Shown here in pieces: positions 17,355 to 30,600 of a stretch of 46,734 nucleotides of DNA. The notes below the pieces were generated by a model that had not been told where the DNA came from, made no database searches, and saw only the letters and a list, made by a program, of their open reading frames with translations. Made by a program: the position numbers and the translations under genes. The DNA comes from Lingula anatina (Eukaryota; Brachiopoda; Lingulata; Lingulida; Lingulidae). Within the stretch, counting starts at the first letter, position 1. Each line of letters begins with the position of its first letter. Where the stretch lies: contig NW_019775513.1 in NCBI RefSeq assembly GCF_001039355.2, positions 412,647 to 459,380 of the forward strand. Reading direction: 5' to 3'.

Positions 17355-19237
17355 CTAGAATAAAAATCAGATATCAATATGGAATTGGGACTAATTAAAT
17401 TGCAGTTATAAAATTCAACATGCAATAAAAATTAAACATTCCAAAGAAATTAGCAAAATAAAACTTTAACCCATGGAGAAAACAACAAAATGTAGCTGCG
17501 GGATCCCGCCTAACGCAACAAGAGAAAATCAGTCCAGAAATGTTCCATGATTAAATTCAGGCCCTTTTCACATCAAGCGGTATACTTAACGGGTATAGTT
17601 TGTACCAGTTCACTTTGACAGGTAATAACATTATAAGGGGCTTTACTCCCTTTCACTAGTTTTCTACAAGTTTGCTGCCTGCTGTTGGGTTGATAAATTA
17701 GCCGTAACAAGCACAGAGGGCCTGTTTAGGTGACTCTCTTATATAACAGCCAGACTATTCAGTTATCAATCTCTAAGTGAACCAGTACAGACTAGTTCAG
17801 TATGCTGGAATGTGAAAGGGGCTTATCACAAAACGACTAAATGAAATGATGATCAAGTAAACTCTAGATCTCACACTTCCATCTAAACATAAATACCCAT
17901 GTACCCATGGCAACTTAACTGTCAAGAAAAGGTTTTACAATTTTTAGATGAGAGCATCAGTTTTCATACTGAGAATAACAAACAAGAGAATATATGAGTC
18001 AAGGCACATATCAACAGTTTTTAACTAGAGGNCAAAAGCTGAATTAAATCAATCTCTAAAGCTGGGATTGCCTGTATTTGATGGGCAAGTCGAGAACAGC
18101 CTTTCTGTAATATGTATACATACCACGAGAAAGACCGTACTTAAATGTGTCCCATCTAGGCATCTTATTTAACCAACCAATCTATGAAACTTGTCTAAAT
18201 ATAACCTTAACATAGTTTTTGTCTTCCAAGTGTCAAAAACTCAAACCAAAACTATTACAGTTTAAAATAAATGGGTGTTTAAACCTTTTAAAACCCTAAT
18301 TGCTGTGATGGGGTTTTAAAAATAATGCATCTATATGGCCTCTATCACTGCTGCTTTGTGTGCAACACTGAGCTGTGGAAGCAGGCAATATCAAAATATT
18401 GTTTCCAAAATATGACGCATTTCAAATACCAGACAGCAACCATCTTTCATCTCAAACAAGTACTTCAACATCATGCTTTAAATGTTATGCCTTTGTAATA
18501 ACATTCCTCATTTTTAAAAACAATACTTATATTGCCTAGTTTTATGAGCAGTTGAGGTTCTAGCCCAGCTGCTTATAAGCTAGCCATCTTTTGTGTACAA
18601 AAACCCGTTTTGACCTTGTTTTCTTAACTCCAAATTCAAAATATGGAACATCAGATATTGAAGAAATTGTCTACAAATATATCATTTTACCAGTTCTTTA
18701 TACATAGAAAGAATAGAAAAGCTGTGCAAAAGTTTATATATGGTGGTGCTAGGCAATCAGATATGGATTTCACTGGTAAATATCTCTTGGGCCAATATAA
18801 AAAAAATTAGATAAAATAAAATAAAATAAATAAATAAATAAAAATAAATAAATAAATAAACAAACTATTTAAATACATAAACCAACAAACATACTTGTAA
18901 GATAATGGACACATTTTGATTAAGAAAATTGCCAAATTCTTTTTTCCTTATTTGGACTAAAGGTCCAAATCATGTTATTGTATGTTTGTGTCTAAGAATC
19001 CGAACTATTTAATGATTCATAAGTTGATGCTCATGCATCTTTTTTTTCCTCTTTTTACAAATAGTATTTTTATAATTATTTATCAGAAGAAGAAAAATAT
19101 CTGAACCTTAGCCAGTGTTTTAAATTTTCACCTTCATAAAAACCACCAAAAGTTGGTAAATTATCTTTCCTCTGATGAAATGTACATATTGCTTTAAGTC
19201 CAGAGAGTCCATCAGTATAGCATCATAAATATACAGA

Positions 19238-19274
<37 letters not shown>

Positions 19275-22200
19275 AAACTGACATAGAACAAGAAATGTAT
19301 GGCAGGTGGTATTAGTGAAATCCATCTCACGTTAACTCCTCCTTGTCCTACATAGTGATTCCTCTCAATCCTGACGAACAGTGGTCAAATGTATAAACGT
19401 GTATGAATTACCAAGTTTCAGTTGTAGTCGACTGTGTCCAGCAGGTGGCAGTACCATCCTGTGTTTGTGAACAGGGCACTCTATCCAAGATATAGCTGTA
19501 AAAGGTCACAGCATTCCTCATATTGATAGCAAGTGTCCACTGTCCACAGGTGTATTTATGTCAGGCTGCAGAAGACCGGTGCCCTGGTGCCACACCTTGG
19601 TTATTATATGGACACTCTTTAAGTGCTTGATAATTCTGCTGAATAACTGAAACTCCAGAAATATCATCAGTAAACCTTCATGTATCTGGGAGCTGTTCTT
19701 GGATTCAGAATGTTAACTTCAAAATCAAATTTTAAAGAGTAAGAATCAATATCAGGTGTATATCAGTTGGTGTATCTTTTAGTGTTCAATCTGGGGGGAA
19801 AGATTGCTGGAGTCAGTGCTGCCCTCGTTGTCCCCTTCAACCATAAGATGAACTCACTGTAAGATATCTAGGTCAGTCAGTCTCTAGGAATCATCTGGAA
19901 CAGCCTGTATCTGTGCCTGATCTGTGGCCTCACATCCTGGCCCTGAAAAGAGAATACTTATTTTTGGAATGGCCTGTATTTGCATTTTATCTGCACACCC
20001 GCACTTCAAGCCAAATTGAGAAGAATACAGTTAAAAGTATTCATCTAACTGATCTATTTTTGTACACAAGTTTATACTCTAAATGTTCTTTTTGATTTGT
20101 GTTGAGGCATATTTTTTAAAAGTTAATATCTGTACTTTTTGGGGGTTTAATGAACAGGTATATGTAAATGGCATCAATAATCAAAATGCTAAAAAATTGG
20201 AACAAATAATAAGTGTATCAGGACTGGCAGTCAGAGAACAGAGACAACTTACCATGACAACTAAATGCTCAAGAAAAGGTAACAACTTCATCAGCTCACG
20301 GTCCTCTCTATCTACAAACCAACTTTCAATTGGGATGCCATTATCAAGCTGAAAGTAAAAATATCTTTAATGTATTACTCAAGAAAACATCTGAAGACAA
20401 AGAGTCAAAAATTCCAAGAAATGCAGCAATTTTTATTATTCTTTATTATTAATTAGTTATAGAGTTTAGATGACCACCTATTGTAAGAATTGCTCCATTT
20501 GGTAATTTATTGCCTGTGGATAGTTCTTCACTTAATATGATTTTTTTTTCATTTACCAGGAAGCCAAATGCCTGTGGAGAGCTGTCCAATTATTACAGAA
20601 AACTGTACCTGGTAGCCAAGTGCCGGTGGAGTTTTGTCCGCTTATTACAGAAATTACTGTACCTGGTAGCCAAATGGCTGTGGAAAGTTGTCCACTAATT
20701 ACAAATATTGCTGTACCTGGTAACCAAATGTCAGTGGAGAGTTGTCCACTTATTATAAATATTACTGTACCTGGTAGCCAAATGCCTGTGGAGAGTTGTC
20801 CACTATGATGGTTTTGGTAAGATCTCTGCCCAGGATGGATAAGTCTTTGATGTAATTCCCATTAACACAGACACAATGCTCTCGGAACAGACGATGTCTA
20901 AAAAAGGTTAACAAAGAGTTCAACAAAAGGAAAAATTACATAAAAAAATCCAGCTCTAATTTCAGGATCAAATTCCAACCCTATAATACATGTCAATCTG
21001 CTGATACAATGCATATACAATAAGCTTGCTGTAAATATGTAAACAAGTAAATTCTGACAAGATTAGAATACTTAGTCCATGTAAGGGATGTAATAATATT
21101 ATATATTTTCACAGCAGAGTTTATTTCTCACCTGATCAACTTTTTCTCTGGGTCAAGGAGATTCATCAGTTTATCAGCATATACTTTCTTTGAAGCAGTG
21201 AACAGTATAACTTCAAATATCTTAGAAACATGTTCCAAGAATTCTCGGAAGAAGGGCCGAGTCCTAACAAAGACCTATCATAGTAAAAAAAAATTAATAT
21301 TTAAAATAAAGGAAGTTCTCCCTCCTCTTATCATGGCCATCACTAATCTATTTTCATTCCACATAATCACTTACCCTATACATTATATTTTCCTTCCTGA
21401 TTTGTGTCTAATGACAAAAATAAGTTTATGATAAATACCTCCGACATTTAATAATCTAATAGTATAAACCACCTTTACCTGGTAAGTAACATCTTGAAAC
21501 AATACCGGGAATGTGAATGCTGCATCCTCTAATTCAGTCAGACTACAGTGGACCAAAGTCTCATCCTAGAATAAAAATCAGATATCAATATGGAATTGGG
21601 ACTAATTAAATTGCAGTTATAAAATTCAACATGCAATAAAAATTAAACATTCCAAAGAAATTAGCAAAATAAAACTTTAACCCATGGAGAAAACAACAAA
21701 ATGTAGCTGCGGGATCCCGCCTAACGCAACAAGAGAAAATCAGTCCAGAAATGTTCCATGATTAAATTCAGGCCCTTTTCACATCAAGCGGTATACTTAA
21801 CGGGTATAGTTTGTACCAGTTCACTTTGACAGGTAATAACATTATAAGGGGCTTTACTCCCTTTCACTAGTTTTCTACAAGTTTGCTGCCTGCTGTTGGG
21901 TTGATAAATTAGCCGTAACAAGCACAGAGGGCCTGTTTAGGTGACTCTCTTATATAACAGCCAGGCTATTCAGTTGTCAATCTCTAAGTGAACCAGTACA
22001 GACTAGTTTAGTATGCTGGAATGTGAAAGGGGCTTATCACAAAACGACTTAACGAAATAATGATCAAGTAAACTCTAGATCTCACATTTCCATCTAAACA
22101 TAAATACCCATGGCAACTTAACTGTCAAGAAAAGGTTTTACAATTTTTAGATGAGAGCATCAGTTTTCATACTGAGAATAACAAACATGAGAATATATGA

Positions 22201-22521
22201 GTCAAGGCACATATCAACAGTTTCTAATTAGACTGTCTTACCAGGTCTAGCACCAGTGAGAACTCTGGTGTACTGCGTGTCTTAAGAGGCAAGGCTGGTT
22301 GCCGCGCCCTGATTACCTCATCTACTGGTGGCAGGCGTTTAATGAACAGGAACCTGCAAGAGAAGAATTTTATGCCAACTAACTCATTTCATTTTAACTG
22401 AAATAAAAAACATAACAAACATATTTTTGATAAATCAAATGTCTGAAGTGTTTAAAAATCAATCCATTAAAATTGTGAAAAAAAAAAAATTCTGAATTTT
22501 CTCAATTTTTATTTATCCCTG

Positions 22522-22571
<50 letters not shown>

Positions 22572-24638
22572 ACTTACGGATCAAATGGTTCAATATCCCA
22601 TTCCTCATAAGATTCCTCTGCTGCCTCTTCCTCCTCATTGGTTGGCTGGTAATGGTTGACCACGCTATAGTTCTCATAGCCCTGGTAGATAGCGGGAGGA
22701 CCAATGTGACACATCTCCCCATTATTTCCTGGGGTGAGACTTTCTCGACCTGAAAGGTGCAAATCATTGTATTCTTTTAGATTCTTAATTTATTTTCACT
22801 CAAAAGCCAGCAATAAACTATGTTCTTCACCATTCATCACATATCTAACCCAAGGCAAGAAATGTCTGCACAAACATTTGAGGTAAATTAATGCCTATAA
22901 ATCATCTTCCTTCTTTCAAGATTATATCACAAGATAATGCCTTTCTAAACTAGTTGCAGGTACAAACATTACTGACGTCCATTAGATAATATTCTTTAAA
23001 ACTTGACAGTAAAGCTATTATATTCAGTAGGGTATATTCAGACAATCAACAGAAAGAAAGTCATTCCCACTTTGATTTTAAGATAAAAAGGAACATTAAT
23101 TAAACTTACAATGTAACAAAATCATGAAAACAATTTGTTTTATTATTGCTGTAGCTGGGGATCTTATAAAATATCTATTTGTATGAACTGATGCCATGTA
23201 ATTTGTCTCGTTACAACTAACTCCTGATACAACCACATTAAGTTTAAACTAACCAGAACATGTCACTACTTAAAATAAAAACACTTCAACTATCTGCACT
23301 TGCTGATCTTCTATACATGGCAAGGTATATTGTGTTTGGTGAAAGGTTCACACACTACCTTTGTCTACTTTTATTCTACTTCTCGTGCTGGCTTCCCCTT
23401 AGTACCTTATTCTCCATAGATGTATAAAATAGAGATCTTTCTACCTTTTCTTTGAAGTACGTGACCATTAGATACTTAGATTTGAACAAAATTAAATACA
23501 TAAAGGCTTACTTGAATTAGAGTCACTTTCTGAAGATTCAGTCGATATGTCCAAATCCAGCTTTTTGGCCAGTTCTGCAATTTGCTCATTTTCATTCTCG
23601 TCAATACCTGAAATTAATTCAAAATTTAAATTTCAAAAAATATTGCACTACTCACAAGAGCAATAAAGAAATATACATGAAAAGCTGCTTGTTCTACATA
23701 TAAATATGACATATAACATTAGACTACCACTACAAAATTGTTCAACTCACTCTTAATGTGTTTGGCCACTATGTAACAGCCAGTATCACTATTGTTGTAC
23801 ACACAGCCACTCTGTGAACTCCTATATCATGATCCCAGCGTACTACCATCAGATACAGGAGCCCAGACCTGGCAGCAGCGAGTGCTCCAGTTCCGTCTAC
23901 TGATAGGCAGCGCTGTAATCAATCTGGCTGCAGTATATACCACAGTCAATCAATACAGGGAACAGAATGCTACAATGCCTACTCCATATCACTGGCATTC
24001 CCAGCCTCTACCACTACCACACTGCTTCTGATGCTTCCATCATATTCTTTCATATTATGCTACCCTAACAACTAGTGCACTTGATGACCCTGGTTTACTG
24101 TGCCAGATTATGGTTTGCAAGTCAGCTGAGCTAAATGGGATGTTTACATGTGGTTTTCCTAAGCATGGAGGCCCACCACAATATTACCAATGTTTACACA
24201 GAAACGGTTCTCAATACGTGAGAGATATGCCTTGTCTTGATTGGGCATAAAAACTTGGTAAACATGNATGACATGGCGGCGGAGCCGGCGGAACGGACCG
24301 GACGGGACTTAAACCATGTGTACCGCCAGCGCTAACGCTGGTGGTACAATTAGACGGTCTTACCAGGTCTAGCACCAGTGAGAACTCTGGTGTACTGCGT
24401 GTCTTAAGAGGCAAGGCTGGTTGCCGCGCCCTGATTACCTCATCTACTGGTGGCAGGCGTTTAATGAACAGGAACCTGCAAGAGAAGAATTTTATGCCGA
24501 TTAACTCATTTAATTTTTACTGAAATAAAAAACATAACAAACTTATTTTTGATAAATCAAATGTCTGAAGTGTTTAAAAATCAATCCATTAAAATTGTGA
24601 AAAAAATTCTGAATTTTCTCAATTTTTATTTATCCCTG

Positions 24639-24675
<37 letters not shown>

Positions 24676-27600
24676 CTTACGGATCAAATGGTTCAATATC
24701 CCATTCCTCATAAGATTCCTCTGCTGCCTCTTCCTCCTCATTGGTTGGCTGGTAATGGTTGACCACGCTATAGTTCTCATAGCCCTGGTAGATAGCGGGA
24801 GGACCAATGTGACACATCTCCCCATTATTTCCTGGGGTGAGACTTTCTCGACCTGAATGGCGCAAATCATTGTATTCATTTAGATTCTTTATTTATTTTC
24901 ACTCAAAAGCCAGCAATAAACTATGTTCTTCTCCATTCATCATATATCTAACCCAAGGCAAGAAATGTCTGCACTAAACATTTGAGGTAAATTAATGCCT
25001 ATAAATCATCTTCCTTCTTTCAAGATTATATCACAAGATAATGCCTTTCTAAACTAGCTGCAGGTACAAACGTTATTGACGTCCATTAGATAATATTCTT
25101 TAAAACTTGACAGTAAAGATATCATGTATATTCAGACAATTAACAGGAAGAAAGTCATTCCCACTTTGATTTTAGGATAAACAGGAACATTAATTAAACT
25201 TACAATGTAACAAAATCGTGAAAACAATTTGTTTTATTATTGCTGTAGCTGGGGATCTTATAAAATATCTATTTGTATGAACTGATACCATGTAATTTGT
25301 CTCGTTACAACCAACTCCTGATACAACCAAATTAAGTTTAAACTAACCAGAACATGTCACTACTTAAAAACAAAAACACTTCAACTATCTGCACTTGCTG
25401 AATTTCTATACATGGCAAGGTATATTGTGTTTGGTGAAAGGTTCACACACTACCTTTGTCTACTTTTATTCTATTTCTTGTGCTGGCTTCCCATTAGTAC
25501 CTTATTCTCCATAGATGTACAGAAAAGAGATCTTCCTGCCTTTTCTTTGAAGTTCGTGACCATTAGATACTTAGATTTGAATAAAATTAAAGAGGCTTAC
25601 TTGAATTAGAGTCACTTTCTGAAGATTCAGTCGAGATGTCCAAATCCAGCTTTTTGGCCAGTTCTGCAATTTGTTCATTTTCATTCTCGTCAATACCTGA
25701 AATTAATTGAAAATCATTAAATATCAAAAATATCCCACTACTTACAAGAGCAATAAAGAAATTACATTAAAGGTTGCTGCATTGTTGTGCATTACCAGTA
25801 TTATAATTGTTGTATCAGACCGCTATGTGGTACCCTGTATTACTACTGTTGAATGTGACCACCATATGAACTTTTATATCACCTTTCAGGCCCATAGTCT
25901 TTTATTAATAGGGGTGGGGGGAGGTGTCTTTTTTTTTTCTTTCCTCCACTAAGTTGACCCATTTTGTGCTTAAGGCATATAAAACCTAGATCAAATTTTG
26001 ATTCAAACTGGACTTTTTCCAGCCAAATGGGGGTCATTTCAAACCCTCTGACACCCCCAAGGTTCCTGCTGTTGCCACAGCCTACCCTTATACATCTGTA
26101 GAAGCTTGTATTACTGTTGTTGTATTTCGCCACTATAAAGCCATAGATGATAGGCCACCACTATAACATTAGACTACCACTACAAAATTGTTCAACTCAC
26201 TCTTAATGTGTTTGGCCACTATGTAACAGCCAGTATCACTATTGTTGTACACACAGCCACTCTGTGAACTCCTACATCACGATCCCAGCGTACTACCATC
26301 AGATACAGGAGCCCAGATCTGGCAGCAGCGAGTGCTCCAGTTCCGTCTACTGATAGGCAGCGCTGTAATCAATCTGGCTGCAGTATATACCACAGCCAAT
26401 CAATACAGGGAACAGAATGCTACAATGCCTACTCCATATCACTGGCATTCCCAGCCTCTACCACTACCACACTGCTTCTGATGCTTCCATCATATTCTTT
26501 CATATTATGCTACCCTAACAACTAGTGCACTTGATGACCCTGGTTTACTGTGCCAGATTATGGTTTGCAAGTCAGCTGAGCTAAATGGGATGTTTACATG
26601 TGGTTTTCCTAAGCGTGGAGGCCCACCACAATATTACCAATGTTTACACAGAAACGGTTCTCAATACGTGAGAGATATGCCTTGTCTTGATTGGGCATAA
26701 AAACTTGGTAAACACGTTATATCAGTAAATGTTTTTATTTTCTATATATATTTCATTCTTACTCTATATGATTATGTCAAAACTTGAAGACCGTGTGTTT
26801 TATATTTAAGTGAGTGCTTTATTTGATTAGAGAGATATAGAGAGAAAGAGGGAGAATAAGAGAGAATAGAATTTGATGCCTCTGTGAAAGATTGCACACA
26901 TTTATAAGAACTATGTTTAGAATGTTATGGCCAACTGATGCCCCAAGAGACCTAAACAAGACTGCAATGGAACAGCACAACATGCTGACCCATTGACAGG
27001 CAAATTAATATATTGGAGTTCATTTGTCTCTGTACAGATGTTTAGCTGAGGATGTATGACTACCTGTAACATCAGTACAAAAAGCTCTTCCCAAATCAAT
27101 ATTGGACTGATTAAAATAATATGCATTTAATGCAACCTTTTCTGCTTCAGATTCCAAAGCAGCTAACTTAGCAGTCAATAGCATTATCTGTTATCAATGT
27201 GACCTAGAGATTCCAGTATTATAGATTGGCGATGAGTGCGTGGGCTGCGGGTTTACAACTACAAACCAAAGCCACAGTAAAAACATGCTAGTAATCAGCC
27301 CATAAATATCCCATGTATATTGAACACAGTAAGGCAAAGTTGGATCACTTCCAGACAGCTAGCAGGTCAGACTAACATGAAAGTAATCTAACATATTAGG
27401 TACTAGCAACTGAATACACAGTAGTAGTGCTGCACTGGCACAAGCTGCTGCCTTGGCTCACTTTCTGCTACACATAATGGCAACCACAAAACCACAGCCA
27501 AATTCCATTTTTACAACAGCCAAAAATAAATGGGCTCACTATCACAGTTTCATACTGGGCTGGTGTTGACATATGAAATTTTCATTAACTGCTTGAACAA

Positions 27601-30600
27601 GTTTATTTTGGCAAAAAGGGTATGTTTTACCATTTTTCATAATTTGGTGAAGTAGTCTTCTTTTCCCCATTTCACATTTTTCTTTTGAGAATTTATAACC
27701 TTGTAACATGAAATTTACATATGAAATTTTCATTAACTGCTTGAACAAGTTTTTTTTTTTGGCAAAAAGGGTATGTTTTACCATTGCTCATAATTTGGTG
27801 AAGTCGTCTTCTTTTCCCTTCTTTCACCTTTTTCTTTTGAGAATTTATAACCATGTAACAAATACTGAACTTCAAACATCTAAGCATTTCAATAAGTTCC
27901 ATAAGCAGCTGTTTTCCACTTTTTTCCATATCCCTATTTGCCCTTCTCTGTACAGCCTACTTACCATTTTGGCAAAAGGAGTCGTGATACACTGGAGAGA
28001 ACAGGGTGTCCAATTTAGAGGACTCTGTGTTATTGTTTAAATTATCCACATCTTCACAGACTGCTTCTTTGACAACCTTCAAACCTGAAAAGAACGAAAA
28101 TTTCAAAATGATAAACAAATAATATGCTTTCAGAGAGAAATGTGTTTTTAAAAGTCATATAATCAGTCAATTCTTTTACATCTCACTTCAGATAACAATT
28201 CTGGGTGACACAGATATGAGTAACAAATTGCTGCTAAAAAAAAGAAATAGTCAGGTGGGTATAATGACAGTGTTTCAGTACTTCAGATTTTTGAAGCATG
28301 GGTATTTTATTACCAATCTATTTGGTTAAATTGCTATAATCTGGCAGGGAAGGAAACAGCCCAACAAAAAAAGAATGCTCATGTCCCACTTCTTTCCTTT
28401 TTCTTCGAGTTCTCAATCCACAGATACAAGATTGGTACGTTGTTTCCAGCACAGCTTTAAAATCAATTAAATTACCTCCAAAATTATAATTTTCTTTCAG
28501 TAAAGGGAAATGACTACTCTAGCAAATGAGAAAAAAAAATTTAACCTAAACATGATACCTCCCGAGAATGCACCCGCCTTCTTGAGGAGAAATGCTGTTA
28601 CTCTAAAAGAATAGCAGTAAAATTTGTGAGGGCTTCCTGCACTCTCTCTAATGCATTGATATGCCCATACATCCCAGGCAAACAGACTCCTTAAGGGACA
28701 GCTCCTCAGTTTTGAATAAATAACACATTATATAACATGTTCGTCACCAAAGGAAAACTCCCACCTTTGGCCTTCTTCTTGCGTTTCACCTGCCCCCCTT
28801 CGTGGTTGTTGTTGTAGTGGTTGTTGGCAGTGTGTGGGCTCCCTATGGGAGAACTGGAGATCAAGTTGGTGTCCACATCTTCCTTCCAGCGCCGCTTACT
28901 CGGCAGCTCCTCTATACCCTAGAACACAATAACATTGCATGGTAACAGAGAGCTTTGGGGTGCTTTCAAGATAATGTTTTATGATAGACATTTCCGGGTT
29001 TATCATGACAACTTTTATTCCAAATTTTAACTGCAGTGTGACTGTAAAATTACCCACACATGGAATTTTTTATCATAGTAGCACACAGCATTTTGAATTG
29101 CCAATTTTCATCACAATTTCAACTTCAGGCAACATTTAAAACGTCCAGTGTCAACACTTTCCAAGTAGCATCTAAAATATTGAACACATCACTTGAAACA
29201 GATATCTCCCAGTAATTTCCCATGAGCTAAAAAAAAAAAAAATCTTACCATCATTTGATTTTTGTCCTTAGTTTTCAAGGCTACACATGCACCTAATGCT
29301 ATAGACCCAGTGGCTGCAGGCTCTGGAGGATCCTGAAAGCAGACAATCACGGAAATGTTAGCAAATATGGAAACAAGGCACAAGCCTGAGAGTAAAATAC
29401 TGTAAGGCCACAAGAAAAGAAATGAGAAATGTACGTGATGACATAGGTTGTAACTTGACACATTAAAATGCCAGGTATTTTGTTCAGTAGTAACACCAGG
29501 TAAGAATGTCACCTGTATATCTGCAAGTGTACAAATAAAAAAAGAAAAAAATAAAAGATTCAACATGATTTATTCAACGCGTCAACTGTACCAGTATAAT
29601 GTAACTGATATTAAATGAAGTTCTAGGACAGAATTCTATAGCACTACTGATTGTAACCTGCATGTTTTAATTATAAAAAATCAAAATGAAGACAAATATT
29701 GACCTGGAAAAAAATAAAAAGCTGCAGGTACAATATGCCTGCAATCAATCAATTAGCTTAAATCAAATGCAAACCGTAGTCATTTTGGAAAAAAATAAAA
29801 CTAATGTTTTGTTCCCTCTACAACAAATTTGAGAGATATACTACAGAAATATAGTAAAACAAAAGATTTTTAATTCTTCTTTTCTTTGTTTTCAAAGCAT
29901 TCCAGTAACAACCTTTCCATTTTTTCACTTATAGTGAACATGAACAACTGACAACACTAACCCTCACTCTTTTTAATTGGAACCAACACGATTTTTAGTT
30001 GGAAACAACATTCTATGAGGCATGTAGACCCCCCCCCCCCCTTGTCTACACCTTCCTACAAGGAGTATTAATCATTAAGCCATTTACACAGATATCAAGT
30101 ATATTTCATACAACTCGTCCTCTTGTCAGCTCACTTCTTTTAAGGCCAATTACCTGTATTGAAGCTAATGATCAAATAGGATAAGGGTGAATTCAGCTGT
30201 AACAAGGTGTCATTCACAAATAAAAATCATTAATCTGGCTAGCATTTACAGCTGCTTACCTATTCTGTCACTAAAACAATCAAGGTGCAAGTTACCAGGT
30301 ACAAACTGACATGTTGATGTTAACTCGGACACCTCGTACTCCAGTTCACTGACACTGTCGCTTTTGCCCCAGCAGCACACAGGGACACCATGCAACCAGT
30401 CCCTAGACCCTTATCATCTATATTAGCTAAGTAGCAGGAGTTTTATTTACTCCAGTTTAAGCGACCTACTAAGCACCTGTGCTAGATAAGATTAAACAGA
30501 TAGATGCGATGGTGTCTTTTACAGTAATGTACCCAGGTTTAATATGCAGGGCACATTTGCGTTGCTGGTTAACCAGGTCTAATAGCCTTAGCTTTCGACA

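Larger units (their letters stand above)
13654..18031. repeat. Overlap block 1, left copy (contig end before n)
   Basis: This roughly 4.4-kb block, from the CTDSPL2 3' flank through exons 12-8 and most of intron 7, is nearly identical to 18034-22232. In the first 750 bases I counted about eight single-base differences. It ends directly at the n at 18032. The feature fits an unmerged allelic contig end better than a genomic tandem repeat. Confidence 0.9.
18034..22232. repeat. Overlap block 1, right copy
   Basis: Second copy of 13654-18018, about 1 percent different. Length differences sit in low-complexity places: the poly-A at 19241-19272, the TAAA tract near 18805-18860 and the 54-bp minisatellite, which has three fewer units here. 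Beyond 22232 the sequence continues into exon 7, as expected for the same locus. Confidence 0.9.
22228..24266. repeat. Overlap block 2, left copy
   Basis: About 2.0 kb with CTDSPL2 exons 7-5 and the adjacent intron 4 sequence, repeated at 24351-26716. It ends at the n at 24267. The intronic open frame at 23792-24031 has a near-identical partner at 26242-26481 only because it falls inside this overlap. Confidence 0.9.
24351..26716. repeat. Overlap block 2, right copy
   Basis: Copy of 22228-24266. It is about 330 bases longer, mainly from an insertion around 25760-26165 in intron 4. Single-base differences are scattered through introns, while the exons are unchanged at the protein level. Beyond 26716 the sequence runs on to exon 4. 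Confidence 0.9.

Noticed and set aside
15477-25696. Real exon duplication or mutually exclusive exons in CTDSPL2
   Set aside because: Exon phases would break at the exon 7 to exon 5 join, the duplicated sets encode the same residues, and the block edges coincide with single n bases.
23792-26481. Pair of similar plus-strand open frames (23792-24031 and 26242-26481) that looks like a conserved small gene
   Set aside because: Both lie within the same contig-overlap block, so the similarity is allelic. They have no splice context or domain and sit inside CTDSPL2 intron 4.
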